Source: Zelopaecilomyces penicillatus (taxonomy: Eukaryota > Ascomycota > Sordariomycetes > Hypocreales > Pseudodiploosporaceae). From it: a DNA stretch of 64,000 nucleotides. This document shows, one piece after another, positions 24,606 through 34,844 of the stretch; within the stretch, counting starts at the first letter, position 1, and each line of letters starts with the position of its first letter. A program made the position numbers and the translations under genes. The notes below the pieces were generated by a model, which did no database searches, had not been told where the DNA came from, and saw only the letters and a list, made by a program, of their open reading frames with translations. The stretch covers positions 186,001 through 250,000 of the forward strand of contig VCCP01000003.1 of assembly GCA_005765155.1 (NCBI GenBank), written 5' to 3'.

Positions 24606-25544
24606 TTATTCACTTTGCTCAAGTACTCTCCTTAACTCTTCATACGTAGGAGCCAACTTCCCAAGAACTTTCCCAGCTGCCACCTTATCCCCCTTGACCA
24701 GTACATACTGCAGCGACCCAATCAACCTCGCCTGCCTCTCCATTATCTGTGCAGCGTCTCGCAACCCCACGCGCGCCAGACACGATGCCGCATCGGCGGC
24801 CCGCCGAGCACCCACCCGGACGGCAAAATATGTCAAATGTCCGCGTAGCGCGGGCGTGTAACTTTTTTGAACCATGCTCGCTAGATTTAGCGCGGCGACT
24901 TGGTTCCCTGATGAATTTGGGGGCATGTCTTCGTGTGTGCCATGCATGGAGAGCCATCGGAGACCGTGTTTGATTGTCCGTCGGATGACCTCTTCTTCCG
25001 AGACCTGTTCTACTTTGTGGAAGTTGGCGCGCATCATGTAGGGTTTACCGTAGCCGAGAGACTCTGCCTTCCAAGCCTGCATAAAGTTACTCATGGGCAG
25101 CGTGGCGTACGGGAACCCATGGGGATCGTGTAGCTCGATCATGTTGTCATCGTCGGTCACACTTAGGACGACAACGTAGTGGTCCGCCCCAATCGGCCCG
25201 TTGTTACCGGGCTGATAGCCGAGATGGCCCATCTCCACAGGACCGACAAAGACGGGGCTGTTCTTGACTTCCCGCTTAAGCCGTTCGAGGGCTTCGTCTT
25301 CGTCCTTGTTAATGATGAGAGTGGACTCCCAGCCCATGCTCTTAAGAGCAGTCTCGATGCCCTCGAGGGGTGTCCAGCCATAGGGATCAAAGAAAACAAG
25401 GTCGCCGCCGATGATTTCCATGCCAAAGGGGCTGCATGTGGCGAATTCGATGACGGCTGTGGAGGGGGAGTCTTTGCCTAGGAGCATTGCGAGAGAGTTG
25501 GCATAGCAGTAGGGGCCGGAGCCGACGTAGGATGTGTGCACCAT
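24606..25544 (-). CDS. Papain-fold, BtrH/C39-like cysteine protein
   Basis: Intronless 312-residue protein. The likely catalytic Cys is Cys13 in GPYCYANSLAM, with His122 (IGADHYVVVLSV) and Asp140 (HDPHGFPYATLP) completing a Cys-His-Asp arrangement like that of papain-fold enzymes of the C39 peptidase and BtrH type. BtrH itself transfers an acyl group in butirosin synthesis; C39 members cleave leader peptides. The middle carries PVEMGHLGYQPG and FFDPYGWTPLEG; the C-terminal about 130 residues are helical. Long segments recall bacterial proteins with the same motifs, and the lack of introns fits, so acquisition from bacteria is plausible but unproven. It is convergent with the Aurora-like kinase, with no evident partner gene. 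The fold assignment is moderate, and no substrate can be named. Confidence 0.6.
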   Translation of the reverse strand: MVHTSYVGSGPYCYANSLAMLLGKDSPSTAVIEFATCSPFGMEIIGGDLVFFDPYGWTPLEGIETALKSMGWESTLIINKDEDEALERLKREVKNSPVFVGPVEMGHLGYQPGNNGPIGADHYVVVLSVTDDDNMIELHDPHGFPYATLPMSNFMQAWKAESLGYGKPYMMRANFHKVEQVSEEEVIRRTIKHGLRWLSMHGTHEDMPPNSSGNQVAALNLASMVQKSYTPALRGHLTYFAVRVGARRAADAASCLARVGLRDAAQIMERQARLIGSLQYVLVKGDKVAAGKVLGKLAPTYEELRRVLEQSE

Positions 25545-27320
25545 TCTGAATTAGTCGCTTTTCGGATGACAATTATAATGTTTTTTACGGTGCTAATTCA
25601 GTAGATGAAGAACATTTGCGAGCAGATCGTGGACAATAGGAGCCGGCGACACGAGTGTCTCGTTTTTGTATACCGTCTTGGTGTGTTATAACTGGAACGT
25701 CTTACCAAGGAATACAGGTCATGCAGCGTGAATCAATAAACACCTGGGCTATCCCATCTCCCGTCTTCAGTCGACATTGGTCAAACAAGAAGAATATTTT
25801 TGTATTCATTTATGTATTTACCCATCATCTTGCTCATATATTTTTATCATACTTTTTCATTTGCAAAGGATTATGGATGCAGGTATTTGTCTTTTCAGGC
25901 ACTCTCACACCGGCCGTACAGCAAACGTCCATCACTCCACTACCTTCACATTCGAGTATCCATCGACCTGGAAATGGGTACGGGGACCCGGTATTACGGA
26001 ACGTTTGTCCAATTCAGTGCTGATCATTTCATTTTAAGCGCCTTCGCAATTCCGAGGGCTGCATCATTCGGAGAAACTCGTCGGTGGGTGGTGGGGATGT
26101 CATCTAATTGAGCCATCTGCAACGAGATTAAGACAGTTAGGTGGGTTGCCAATCCGTCTATATGCTATATAGATATGTACCTGATTCACTGAAACGAAAT
26201 ATAAATCGTCCTGGGAGCGGGTGCTGTTAAATAGACATCATATTCGATCAGAATACCTACAACATGTTGGGTTCTTGTTCGCCTGGGATTTATAGCGACT
26301 GCTGGTGGATGTCCCGTATTCAGTGCCCAATATACAAAGACAAGAGACAAGGCAATGTCATGCATTTCTAGATATCTAAAGAAATTTCTAGTTATTGCTA
26401 GATATATCCAGACATTCCAGATATTTGCTTTGATGATCCTGGTTGCCCCAGTTTCCTTCCCAGGCCATCTGTTGACCCCGCATTCTGCTAAAAACAAGCG
26501 CTACAGGTCCACGACAGCACTAAAAAGTTCCCCGAATCCACTAACAAATGCACAGCATGAGCAATCACGATGACGTAGCGAACCTTTGACATAATAGCTT
26601 CTACGAAGATGGGTGGCAGAAGATGTTCCTGAAAACACAAAATTCTATGTAATCTGGCACTCATTTGGTGCATGACTTGGTAACCAAGTGAAGGATAAGT
26701 CTTCACATCTAGTATTGCAGTGGTAAAGACAGTTTCTAAGGTTGGCCGAGCACTTGGACAAATGCCCACAATGGGACGGACCTTCTAAGTGCTTTTCATA
26801 TGCTTGCCACCAATTCGTGCGCAAGTTGTTATTATAGATCAGTCGTTGCGTTTAGGTGATTGCCATAATACAATCCTCCATGTAGCAGATTATAGCGCCT
26901 ATTTCAGACTCCAAAGTGTCTGCTTCTAAAGAGATGTTAAGTAATAACCTGCTTCTCTAAACGAACCTGTCATACCAGAAGTGGCAGAGGCACCATAGAA
27001 TAAAATGGATTGATGAAAACTTAGAGGGCTAAGGAATGAGAACTTGTAAATTAATCTGGCGCATCTCTCCTGGTTTGATCATGTCTGGCTGGAGTAACGG
27101 AACACACCACAAAAGTCATCTTAAGGTTTGCTTCTTGTGAGGTAAGGTTTACATCCACAATTAGTCTCCGTTGAGTCATTCACCCATCCACCAATCTACC
27201 ATTGTTCATATCTTATATTACTGAGAGCCGTTCGGTAATTTGTGCTACAGAACATTGAACACCAAACCTCTCTCTTGACCCTCCATCCTTAAACAGAGCT
27301 ACTCAATCACTCCCGCAACG
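25545..27320. other. Intergenic region
   Basis: About 1.8 kb between the divergent BtrH-like gene and the tandem copies D-F. A 10-bp-repeat-like stretch lies at 26363-26428. A 93-residue open frame (26488-26769, minus) has no domain that I recognise. No supported gene. Confidence 0.45.
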
Positions 27321-27645
27321 ATGCCTAGGGATTACCATGAACAGTTCAGACGGTCTTTCAAAAAAGCTTGCAGCCAACCCCCTGATCCAGAACTGACGGG
27401 TATGTGAATAAATGCTTTTTTTACGTCCAGCTATCTTCAGACACACATGTTGCTAACTGTGCTGCGTGCTCACAGCGTTTTTCGGACCGGCTAGAACTTC
27501 AACCATGGAGGAAGCGATGCGCTTTCTTCGCCAAATTGAAGAAGAAGATGAAGCATATACGCAGAAATGCGCGCAAATAAGCAGGCTGAGGAAGAATCTT
27601 GTATCTCTTTCTCTCTACCAATTATCCCCCAACCAAGCTGCTTAA
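27321..27645 (+). pseudogene. Small two-exon family, copy D (frameshifted)
   Basis: First unit of a tandem array. Exon 1 (27321-27400) encodes MPRDYHEQFRRSF, then a run of seven A (27360-27366) where the frame of copy E needs one base fewer. The frame therefore shifts and reaches a stop before QPPDP. Downstream the QPPDP codons are still readable in the other frame. The donor GTATGT at 27401 and an acceptor at 27475 are kept. Exon 2 (from 27476) encodes AFFGPARTSTMEEAMRFLRQ and IEEEDEA, then loses one base relative to copy E and ends at 27645. It is either a recent pseudogene or a homopolymer sequencing error plus a second indel. Confidence 0.55.
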
Positions 27646-27665
27646 TCACTCCCGCAACGATACCT

Positions 27666-28011
27666 ATGGATGTCCACGAACAGTTTAGACAGGCTTTCGA
27701 AAAAGCCTGCACTCAACCACCTGACCCAGAACTGGCAGGTATGTGAATGAATGCTGTTCTTCTCCAGACACGCATGTTGCTAACTGTGCTGCTTGCTCAT
27801 AGCGTTTCTGAAGCCATCTAGTACTGCAACCACAGAGGAGGCAATGCGCTTGCTTCGCCAGATTGAAGAAGAAGATGAAGCAACATACGCAGAAATGCGC
27901 GCAAACGAGCAGGCTAAAGAAGAATCTCGTCTCTCTCTCTCTCTCTCTACCTTCTATCCCCCAACCAAGCTCCGCAACCCCGTCTGCAACGATGCCTATG
28001 GATATTCATGA
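27666..28011 (+). CDS. Small two-exon family, copy E (93 residues)
   Basis: Exons 27666-27738 and 27803-28011 with a 64-nt intron, phase 1. Exon 1 encodes MDVHEQFRQAFEKACTQPPDP. The family's usual first Met (as in copy D) is changed to Ile (ATA at 27660), so translation is placed two codons later at the next Met. Exon 2 opens AFLKPSSTATTEEAMRLLRQ and then has an acidic, helical segment (IEEEDEATYAEMRANEQAKE), followed by a Ser-rich tail encoded by a CT repeat. The stop at 28011 overlaps the start of copy F in another frame, so the original C terminus may have been replaced when the array formed. The ORF is open. Copy D ends only 20 nt upstream, very tight spacing for separate fungal genes. 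Confidence 0.5.
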
Positions 28012-28407
28012 ACAGTTCAGCCAATCCCCTGAAAGAACTCGCAACCAAATTGCTCTACAATTGCGAGGTATGTAATTAATCTTTCTTTTTTCATAATCCT
28101 GCTATCTCTAGTTATAGATGTTGCTAACTATGACTGCTTTCTCACAGCAATTTTCGGACCGCCTAGATCCTCATCTATGGAGGACGCGATCCGCGTTCTT
28201 CGCCAAATTGATGAAGAAGGTGAGGCGGCATACCAAGCAAGGCACGCAAAACGGAAGGCTGAGGAGGTATCTCGTCGCGCTTCATCCAACGATACCACTG
28301 CCGCCACCACCATCTCGTCGAGCCACCCTCCTGTTAAGGGCCCCTCGTCAGGCGCAGGCCCGGCTCGAACAAGCAAAGATGGAGATCGATCGTCCACTAG
28401 GCATTAG
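27992..28407 (+). CDS. Small two-exon family, copy F (111 residues)
   Basis: Exons 27992-28067 and 28148-28407, 80-nt intron, phase 1. Exon 1 starts MPMDIHEQFSQSP and then diverges, lacking the QPPDP motif. Exon 2 keeps the family block (AIFGPPRSSSMEDAIRVLRQ, IDEEGEAAYQARHAKRKAEE) and ends with a Ser/Thr/Pro/Gly-rich basic tail (SSNDTTAATTISSSHPPVKG). The conserved middle is predicted helical and charged. No known domain. It is the best-preserved member of the D-F array and lacks the zinc finger of copy C. Confidence 0.55.
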
Positions 28408-28713
28408 TGAACAATGGTGGAGATATGGGTCGAAAGCTGGCTTTAAGCATGGGGTTTATGGAGTTGCTTGGCTTTTATTGACATTACAGGGGGGGTGCTA
28501 CCTGGGTCTTTGCGACTCGCAAGACCAAGGATGATGGACGAAGTATCGACCTTCATACAGGCAGAATAGTTCGTTGAAAAACAGAACAAGAATCAAAATG
28601 CATTCTATTAAACCCATATGGCAATTTTTTTCCGTTACCGTGCTTCACCTTTCTAGCAAACGCCAAACTCATCCCGCCCTCGTAGTCCATCTTGTGCAGC
28701 CACCCCACCCCGT
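28408..28713. other. Short convergent intergenic region
   Basis: 3' flanks of copy F and of the minus-strand Gfd2-like gene. No gene is seen. Confidence 0.5.
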
Positions 28714-29550
28714 TTATTCTTCTGGTATTTTGAAATCTCTAATACGAGATTGCCCATCCCTCAGAAACGGACATTGCCCAATGCCCTTGAGCGCGCGAAA
28801 GAGAGGCATGTCAGTATCCTCCCCTTGCCGCTCCGCATCCTTCACTGCAATCATTAACAGCCCCTTGAGAATGAAATGGGTACGGTTGCCCATTAAACCT
28901 ATAAGTCTATACGGTATTTGCATTGCCTGCATAAATCCCTCCAAACTGTATCGATAATGCAGTGTGAGAGGAAACTGCAAGGCTTTGACCGTGTCAATCG
29001 TATAGCACGCTCGACTGCCGACCTCTAAGGCCTCGAGAACCCCAGGGTATCTACTCAGCCCATGGACTACCATTATATATTCTCGATTTTGCGTGATCAG
29101 ATCAAACTTGAGTTGTAACTGCGACAAGGGGATTTCCTCAGCATTGCCAAACAAAAATCCCCGCCGAGCTTTGTCCACATCGCGACCACTACCAACAAGG
29201 AACTGGTAAGACTGGATAGCAACTTCAGGCTTTACCAAGTCGGGATGCTTCATGGCATGCAGTAGAAAACGTGTGTCGAAAGTGGAAATGCCAATATGCC
29301 ACTGCTGCTGCTCGTCATTCGGGAGTTTGAATGCTGCGTATCCGCCAGATATGCGTACGACGACCGATACGAGTAAAACATCTTTAATGAGAGTGTCGTT
29401 GTTGATGAGGGAGCTGGGCAACTTTTCGTCAAGTTTGGAGTCGTAGAAAAGAGAGGATGTGAGGGTTTCGGTGGAGTAGCCGAGGAGGTGTCGCAAAGCT
29501 AGATTTTCTTCTCGGAGCAGGCCAGTATGAGGAGGAAGCGACGCTGCCAT
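28714..29550 (-). CDS. Gfd2/YDR514C-like RNase H-fold protein, probably inactive
   Basis: Intronless, 278 residues. The order of motifs resembles the C-terminal domain of the Gfd2/YDR514C group, a DEDD-type RNase H fold: a first strand at DVLLVSVVVRI, then IGISTFDTR (residues 86-94), MVVHGLSRYPGVLEAL, CYTIDTVKAL, and a final NRTHFILKGLLMIAV. In active relatives the first strand carries D-x-E and the last segment an N-A-G-N-D-A-type motif with catalytic His and Asp. Here the first strand reads VVVRI and the last has LMGNRTH, so the metal-binding set appears lost. I infer a pseudoenzyme or a diverged paralogue. The family assignment is from memory of the motif order and is moderate. Confidence 0.5.
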   Translation of the reverse strand: MAASLPPHTGLLREENLALRHLLGYSTETLTSSLFYDSKLDEKLPSSLINNDTLIKDVLLVSVVVRISGGYAAFKLPNDEQQQWHIGISTFDTRFLLHAMKHPDLVKPEVAIQSYQFLVGSGRDVDKARRGFLFGNAEEIPLSQLQLKFDLITQNREYIMVVHGLSRYPGVLEALEVGSRACYTIDTVKALQFPLTLHYRYSLEGFMQAMQIPYRLIGLMGNRTHFILKGLLMIAVKDAERQGEDTDMPLFRALKGIGQCPFLRDGQSRIRDFKIPEE

Positions 29551-31542
29551 GGCCTACACAATAGCAAAGTGATCCGAGGTGTTGCACAAAAAAGACATAG
29601 ATTTTGAGTATTAGAATGTATTTTTGTATGGAATACCAGGGGTGCCGAGCAGGTACTAAGGTGAGATAGTAAAGAGTACTGTTATGTGTAATGGCCAGTT
29701 TCGTTATTTGCAGTGACGAAGGTCTGACCCGTCCTTTAGCTCAGTGATAGCTCTAAGCACTCATTCTAGAGCACTAAATCCTGGCGAAAGGGAATAAGGA
29801 TGAATAGCTTAATTCATATATTCTTTATCTGGACACTTTATTGCGATGGGTTGTTGAGTGGGCAGTTTATCGCAAGGCTGGATGGATAAAGAGGATTGTG
29901 CTGTGCATTGTTTATTTCCATACTAGAATTTATGAACTGTGATGGGATGGGTGTGTGGAGCTAGCATTGAGCTAGACAGGGGCTTGGCGCGGCATGGCGC
30001 GGCACAGACCTTCGTGACTCAATAGCAGCGGTACTACCTACGTAAGACACAAAATGCGTTTTGAAATAAATTGTCACTTCAATGTATCTACACACCTAAT
30101 GGTGGTTACTAGAAACCTTGAGCCCAAGGTGTCTACCTACTTTTGATTAACATTGCTCTGTGGATCCAGACAAGAGGGTTTATTGGTTAGAGGGTTGCTG
30201 CCCTATGCATCTCTATAAAAGCTGGCCTCCTTTATTAATGACACACATACATCATGATACCTACTTACTATAAATTGCATGCGATTAACTTTGAAGGGCT
30301 GTCGTGCTAGAGTGTGATGGCCATCTTTGCGTCTTCGCTTGGTGCAGCAGCCGTTTGAAGGTTTGTTGTGGCATGGTGAAGTGGGGGCAGGGGAGGGGTG
30401 GACTTGTGCTACTTAACTAAAAAAAAAAACGCCGCTACCAGGGCCTGTCTAAACCCTGTTAAGAACGGAGTTGACAACAGTTAAGCCCGGCGAGGCGGTG
30501 CTCACACCATCGTCCTCGGTTGTGTTGCGGCTGGATTCATCATTAAAACCTAGACGGTGACCGTTGCGCGCACTTAGCATGGGGAACTGATGGTGGTGTG
30601 AAGGCCTCATTAACCTTCCCGTATCAACTTGGGTGAAATTCCTGAGGCGTCCGCTTTTGCTTCCCATTCCTGATGCTGACCCAGACGCTGAGTCCATGTA
30701 AACGTACGCACGTACGAGAGGACCGCGATGAAAACATGCGCAACGCAAGGTACTTGTGCACTAACAGACTCCTCGCAGTTCAGTGGCCGAGTGGTCAAGA
30801 TGCTTCTGAATGTCTTCTTCTTCTTGTCGTTGGGTTGAGTAGCTGGGTTCAAATCTGACCATGCAACCAATTTTGTTTTCTTCAAAACGGCGATGGGATC
30901 TTGGTTTTAGGAAAATAGAACATTTGGAGGGCTTCCCCAAACTTTTAATACAGATTAGCTCCCGTACGTGCGCGATGAAGGGTGTGCGCACACAAAGTGT
31001 GTGTGGGCCACCAATCTGACCCCAGCCACATGGGGGTTTGGGCGTGCCGCTAAATGATCAATCAAGCACCTAGATGAAAAACCCGCATACATGCATAACT
31101 ACGTATAGCACCTACCTAGATGATGCATAATATCTCACCTACTAATATATAGTAGACAGGTAGTTACATTTTTGACGTAATGAAGCAAGAAACGTAGATT
31201 ATGACGCTAAATGGTTCTCTACCATGTCGACGGAGAATCCGACGACCGGACGGAGCATACAACTTAGAGAAGCGATCGCAGTGATATACCGGCTATGAGC
31301 AGTGACGATGTCACAACGCGCCACACTATCCTTTGGCCGACCGAGATGCATGATGGTAGGAGTTTTTGAGGATGGATGCATATCACGTTTGTCCTAGGAC
31401 TGTAGTTAGTTATAACTGGTGATGCTGTCCCATGTCCCCTCTTCCATCTGGCCAATCTATTGCCTGACTGCATGATCATCCTCATCCCACATCCTCTCAT
31501 CTCGACTCACATGAGGTTTATAACTCTGGCCAAACCCTCACC
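29551..31542. other. Intergenic region
   Basis: About 2 kb separating the divergent Gfd2-like and GH1 genes. It is AT-rich on the left. A tRNA-like A-box/B-box pair at 30774-30866 does not fold convincingly (see rejected items). No gene is supported. Confidence 0.45.
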
Positions 31543-33423
31543 ATGGCGTCCTCCATCCTCTCTCAGCTCCTATTCGCATCCTCCGTTGCCGTCACCGTCA
31601 TCGCCCAGCAGGTCTTCGTGCCTGCAAACGGCTCAACACCACGCCCCCAATGTCAAGACTGCAAAAACAGCACCCAGCAACCAACATACGCCTTTACACC
31701 TTTTAGCTACACCCTCACAACTACTGTGCGATATGCAACTGCCGTGCCCTCACCCACCACCACCCCAACCTACGCTGCCGCACCAGAATCTTTAACTACT
31801 CTTGTGCCCTCTCTCTCCTACACCACCTGGGGCAAATGGAACCCCAATGCTACAACCACAGCTACCGACACCAACGACCCGTATGGCAATGCCGCATGGA
31901 CAGCTCTATAGGAGTACGCCAACCCTCCAAACTTCACAGAGACGGGCATCTTTAGCACCACCGTCTCGCCAACTCCCGTGCCCACCGAGGAGTTAGTTCT
32001 TCCGCCACGAGACTACTTTGGTCCCAGCGACTGCTATAACTTCCCCGAGGGCTTTGCCTTTGGCGTTTCCAGCTCGGCCAGCCAGATTGAGGGAGCAACT
32101 GCCGAGGAGGGCAAAACTCCAAGCTTGATGGACTTGTTAGTGCGAGACGACCGTCCCAAAGACTATGTCACCAATGAGCACTATTACTACTACAAGCAAG
32201 ACATTGAGCGCGTAGCAGCTATGGGAGCGAAGCACTTTTCCTTTAGCATAGCTTGGACTCGCATCTTGCCGTTTGCTGTACCTGGCACACCAGTGAACCA
32301 GCAAGGTATTGACCACTACAACGATGTCATCAACTACATCTTGGAAAAGGGCATGATTCCTGAAGTAACGCTCCTCCACTTCGACACGCCCTTGCAATTC
32401 TTCGGTGCAAATCTCTCCACCATCGCCGACCGCCCAGATATCGGCTATGTCAACGGCGGGTATCAGAACGAAACCTTTGCCGACGCCTTTGTCCACTATG
32501 CCAAAGTCGCCATGACCCATTACGCAGACCGAGTCCCCGTGTGGTTCACCTTTAATGAGCCTTTGCTCTACTCGGACAACGGCAAGTCAGTAGACAATGT
32601 GATCAAAGCCCACGCAAGGGTGTATAGATTCTACAAAGACGAACTCAAGGGCACGGGCAAGATTGCCATCAAGTTCAACAACAACTTCGGTGTGCCCCGG
32701 GATCCAGACAGCGAGGCAGACGTCTACGCAGCCAACCACTTCAACTCCTTCCAGCTCGGCCCGTTTTGCAATCCCATCTTCCTTGGACAGGACTACCCCG
32801 AGTCATACAAGCAAACTATCCACGATTACGTTCCCCTCACCGAAGAAGATCTCAAGTACATCGGTGGCACATCCGACTACCTAGGCATCGACCCATACAC
32901 CGCCACTGTCATCACCGCGCCCATCCCCGGCGACATCTCCAGCATCACCGCCTGCGCCAAAAACTACTCCTCCCCTTTCCGCCCATACTGCGTCAACCAA
33001 ACCACCCAAGACATTTACGGCTGGAACATCGGCTACCGCTCTCACTCCTACGTCTACATCACACCCACCTACCTCCGCAGCTACCTCAACTACCTCTACA
33101 ACACATGGCGCACCCCCGTCGCCATCACCGAGTTTGGCTTCCCCGTCTTTGACGAGGCTAAGAAATCACTGCCTGATCAGCTGTTCGACACACCTCGTAG
33201 TTTGTACTACTTGAGCTTTATGACGGAGGTGCTCAAGGCGATTTGGGAGGATAATGTAGAGGTTGTGGGCGCGTGGGCGTGGAGCGTGTTTGATAATTGG
33301 GAGTTTGGGGACTATGATGCGCATTTCGGGATTCAGACTGTGAATCGGACGACGCAGGAGCGGAGGTATAAGAAGAGTTTCTTTGATCTCGTGGATTTTA
33401 TGAAGGCAAGGGGGGTGGAGTGA
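31543..33423 (+). pseudogene. GH1 beta-glucosidase interrupted by an in-frame TAG
   Basis: The two open stretches, 31543-31911 and 31912-33423, are in the same frame and separated by a single TAG at 31909-31911. Together they read as one intronless GH1 enzyme of about 625 residues. It has a signal peptide (MASSILSQLLFASSVAVTVIA), a Thr/Pro-rich N-terminal extension, then the GH1 barrel: FPEGFAFGVSSSASQIEG, acid/base Glu in WFTFNEPLLY, nucleophile Glu in VAITEFGFP, and WAWSVFDNWEFGDY near the end. GH1 enzymes hydrolyse beta-glucosides outside the cell. From the flanking codons the TAG may replace a Trp (TGG), a single G-to-A change. No intron of normal size can remove it: the only GTATGG...TATAG pair is 31 nt and out of frame. 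It could be a recent nonsense allele, an assembly error or a read-through stop. Confidence 0.75.
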
Positions 33424-33668
33424 TTGTGTGCAGTGATGGGACTTGAAAAAAGAGTGCAATTAGAATCCCAAAGTACAGTCGTGATCGAAATCAGTGTCGC
33501 GAAGCTAGACTTACTCGCTCGCACTCTCACTATTATTAATATTTACTCCATTTTAGGCATTATGAAAATTGTCCAGGCTAATTCCTATCAAAAGTATGGC
33601 TTGTCCCTATCATGTCGACAGACGGAGATTTTACAACTCTGTTACTTCCCCTTGGCAAACGCCAAACG

Positions 33669-34844
33669 TCAGGCTGGTTTGGCGTGGTCGATTTGGCAGC
33701 TTCTAAATGAATGCGATGTATCATTATTTTTGAAGCAATAGAGGCAGTTGAAATTCCGTTGTTGGTCTGTCATAAACTGGATCTCCTGATTCAGTTCGTC
33801 AGACAAGCGAGTCGTCATTCCGAGATACCTGCATCGACATCTTGCGTTGGAGCAGTCACCAGCCGACGTCACATCCGGCATCTCTTTTAGAAGATCACAA
33901 AGCCGATGTTGCGTGAAAGTGAGATCATATAGAAAGATCTTCATCTCGCATAGACGGTCCATATAGGCTACTTTCTTCCTGGCAATTGCGTTGCAGGCGG
34001 TCTCAGCAGTGTCAGCTGACCAGTTCTGATTTAGAAACCTCATTATTTCTAGGTGGAACTTATTACAAAAGGTGAATCTCTTTCGGTCGAGAATTTCTAT
34101 CCCATGTCAGCAAAAACAAAAAAAAAAAAAAAAACACACACTAGAAAAGCAGCCGGCCATACCGAGTAGATTGTGAGGCAGAATAAGATGATCCTTCAAT
34201 ATGTTCGCTTGGGCCCTTGTACTTGAGAATGGGCCCTTGTGGAAGATGAAAAGCTTCCATGATAGCTCGGAAAATTCGATTGAACGACCCATAACATACG
34301 AAAAAATGAGGAGCTGGCAAAGCTCATTGATGGAGATTACATCGTAGTCGATACACCAAGTCTTTAACCATAAGGCACCACAATGCTTCAATGCGCCAAC
34401 ACACGCATACTTGTCGCACAGAAATGCCAGATTTTCCAAACAGTGAGTGGTAGGCTTTTCAGGAACATCCTCGTTATTGACATGAATTATTCTGCAAAAG
34501 ATGATCATAGCCTCTGCGTCGTCATCGAAGAGATCCAAGGTGAAGAGAGTGGATGATTCTTTGTGTCTCGCCAAATCGGCGCCTTCTTTGAACTTCTCAC
34601 TGAACATTTTTTTGAATACAGGCGAGGCTAGACACAGCACTTTGGAGGATACGACGAGTTCTTGCTCGTCTGATGACTCCTCTTTGAGCTGCTTCTCTTC
34701 TTCAGGCTGCTCTTCTTCAGACTGCTCTTCTTCGGGCTTCTCTCCTTCAGGCTGCTCGTCGAGGACATTGGTGGCCGAGGGCGACGATTTACACAGTCGC
34801 AAGACGACGTCGCCGTCAGCGTCGATGATTACTCTCGTGGCCAT
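33669..34844 (-). CDS. BTB/POZ-domain protein with acidic repeat insert
   Basis: Two exons, 34163-34844 and 33669-34096, joined through a 66-nt GTATGG...GATAG intron that contains a long T-run, encode 369 residues. The N-terminal about 150 residues form a BTB fold: DADGDVVLRLC at the start, then after an insert ELVVSSKVLCLASPVFKKMF and FKEG, with further helices (LENLAFLCDKYACVGALKHC). Between the first strand and the helix is an acidic insert of about 35 residues made of EEEQ/PEEE-like repeats. Fungal BTB proteins often act as substrate adaptors for cullin-3 or as dimerising scaffolds. This one has no recognisable partner domain, and exon 2 is Cys-containing but unassigned. It is convergent with the GH1 gene. 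Confidence 0.7.

Noticed and set aside
30774..30866. tRNA-like A box (TGGCCGAGTGG) and B box (GGTTCAAATC)
   Set aside because: Both promoter boxes match and the spacing fits a tRNA, but neither the acceptor, anticodon nor T stems pair convincingly. At best it is a degenerate tRNA or tRNA-derived sequence.
31881..31911. Intron that would remove the GH1 TAG
   Set aside because: The GTATGG...TATAG pair spans 31 nt, shorter than known fungal introns, and is not a multiple of three.
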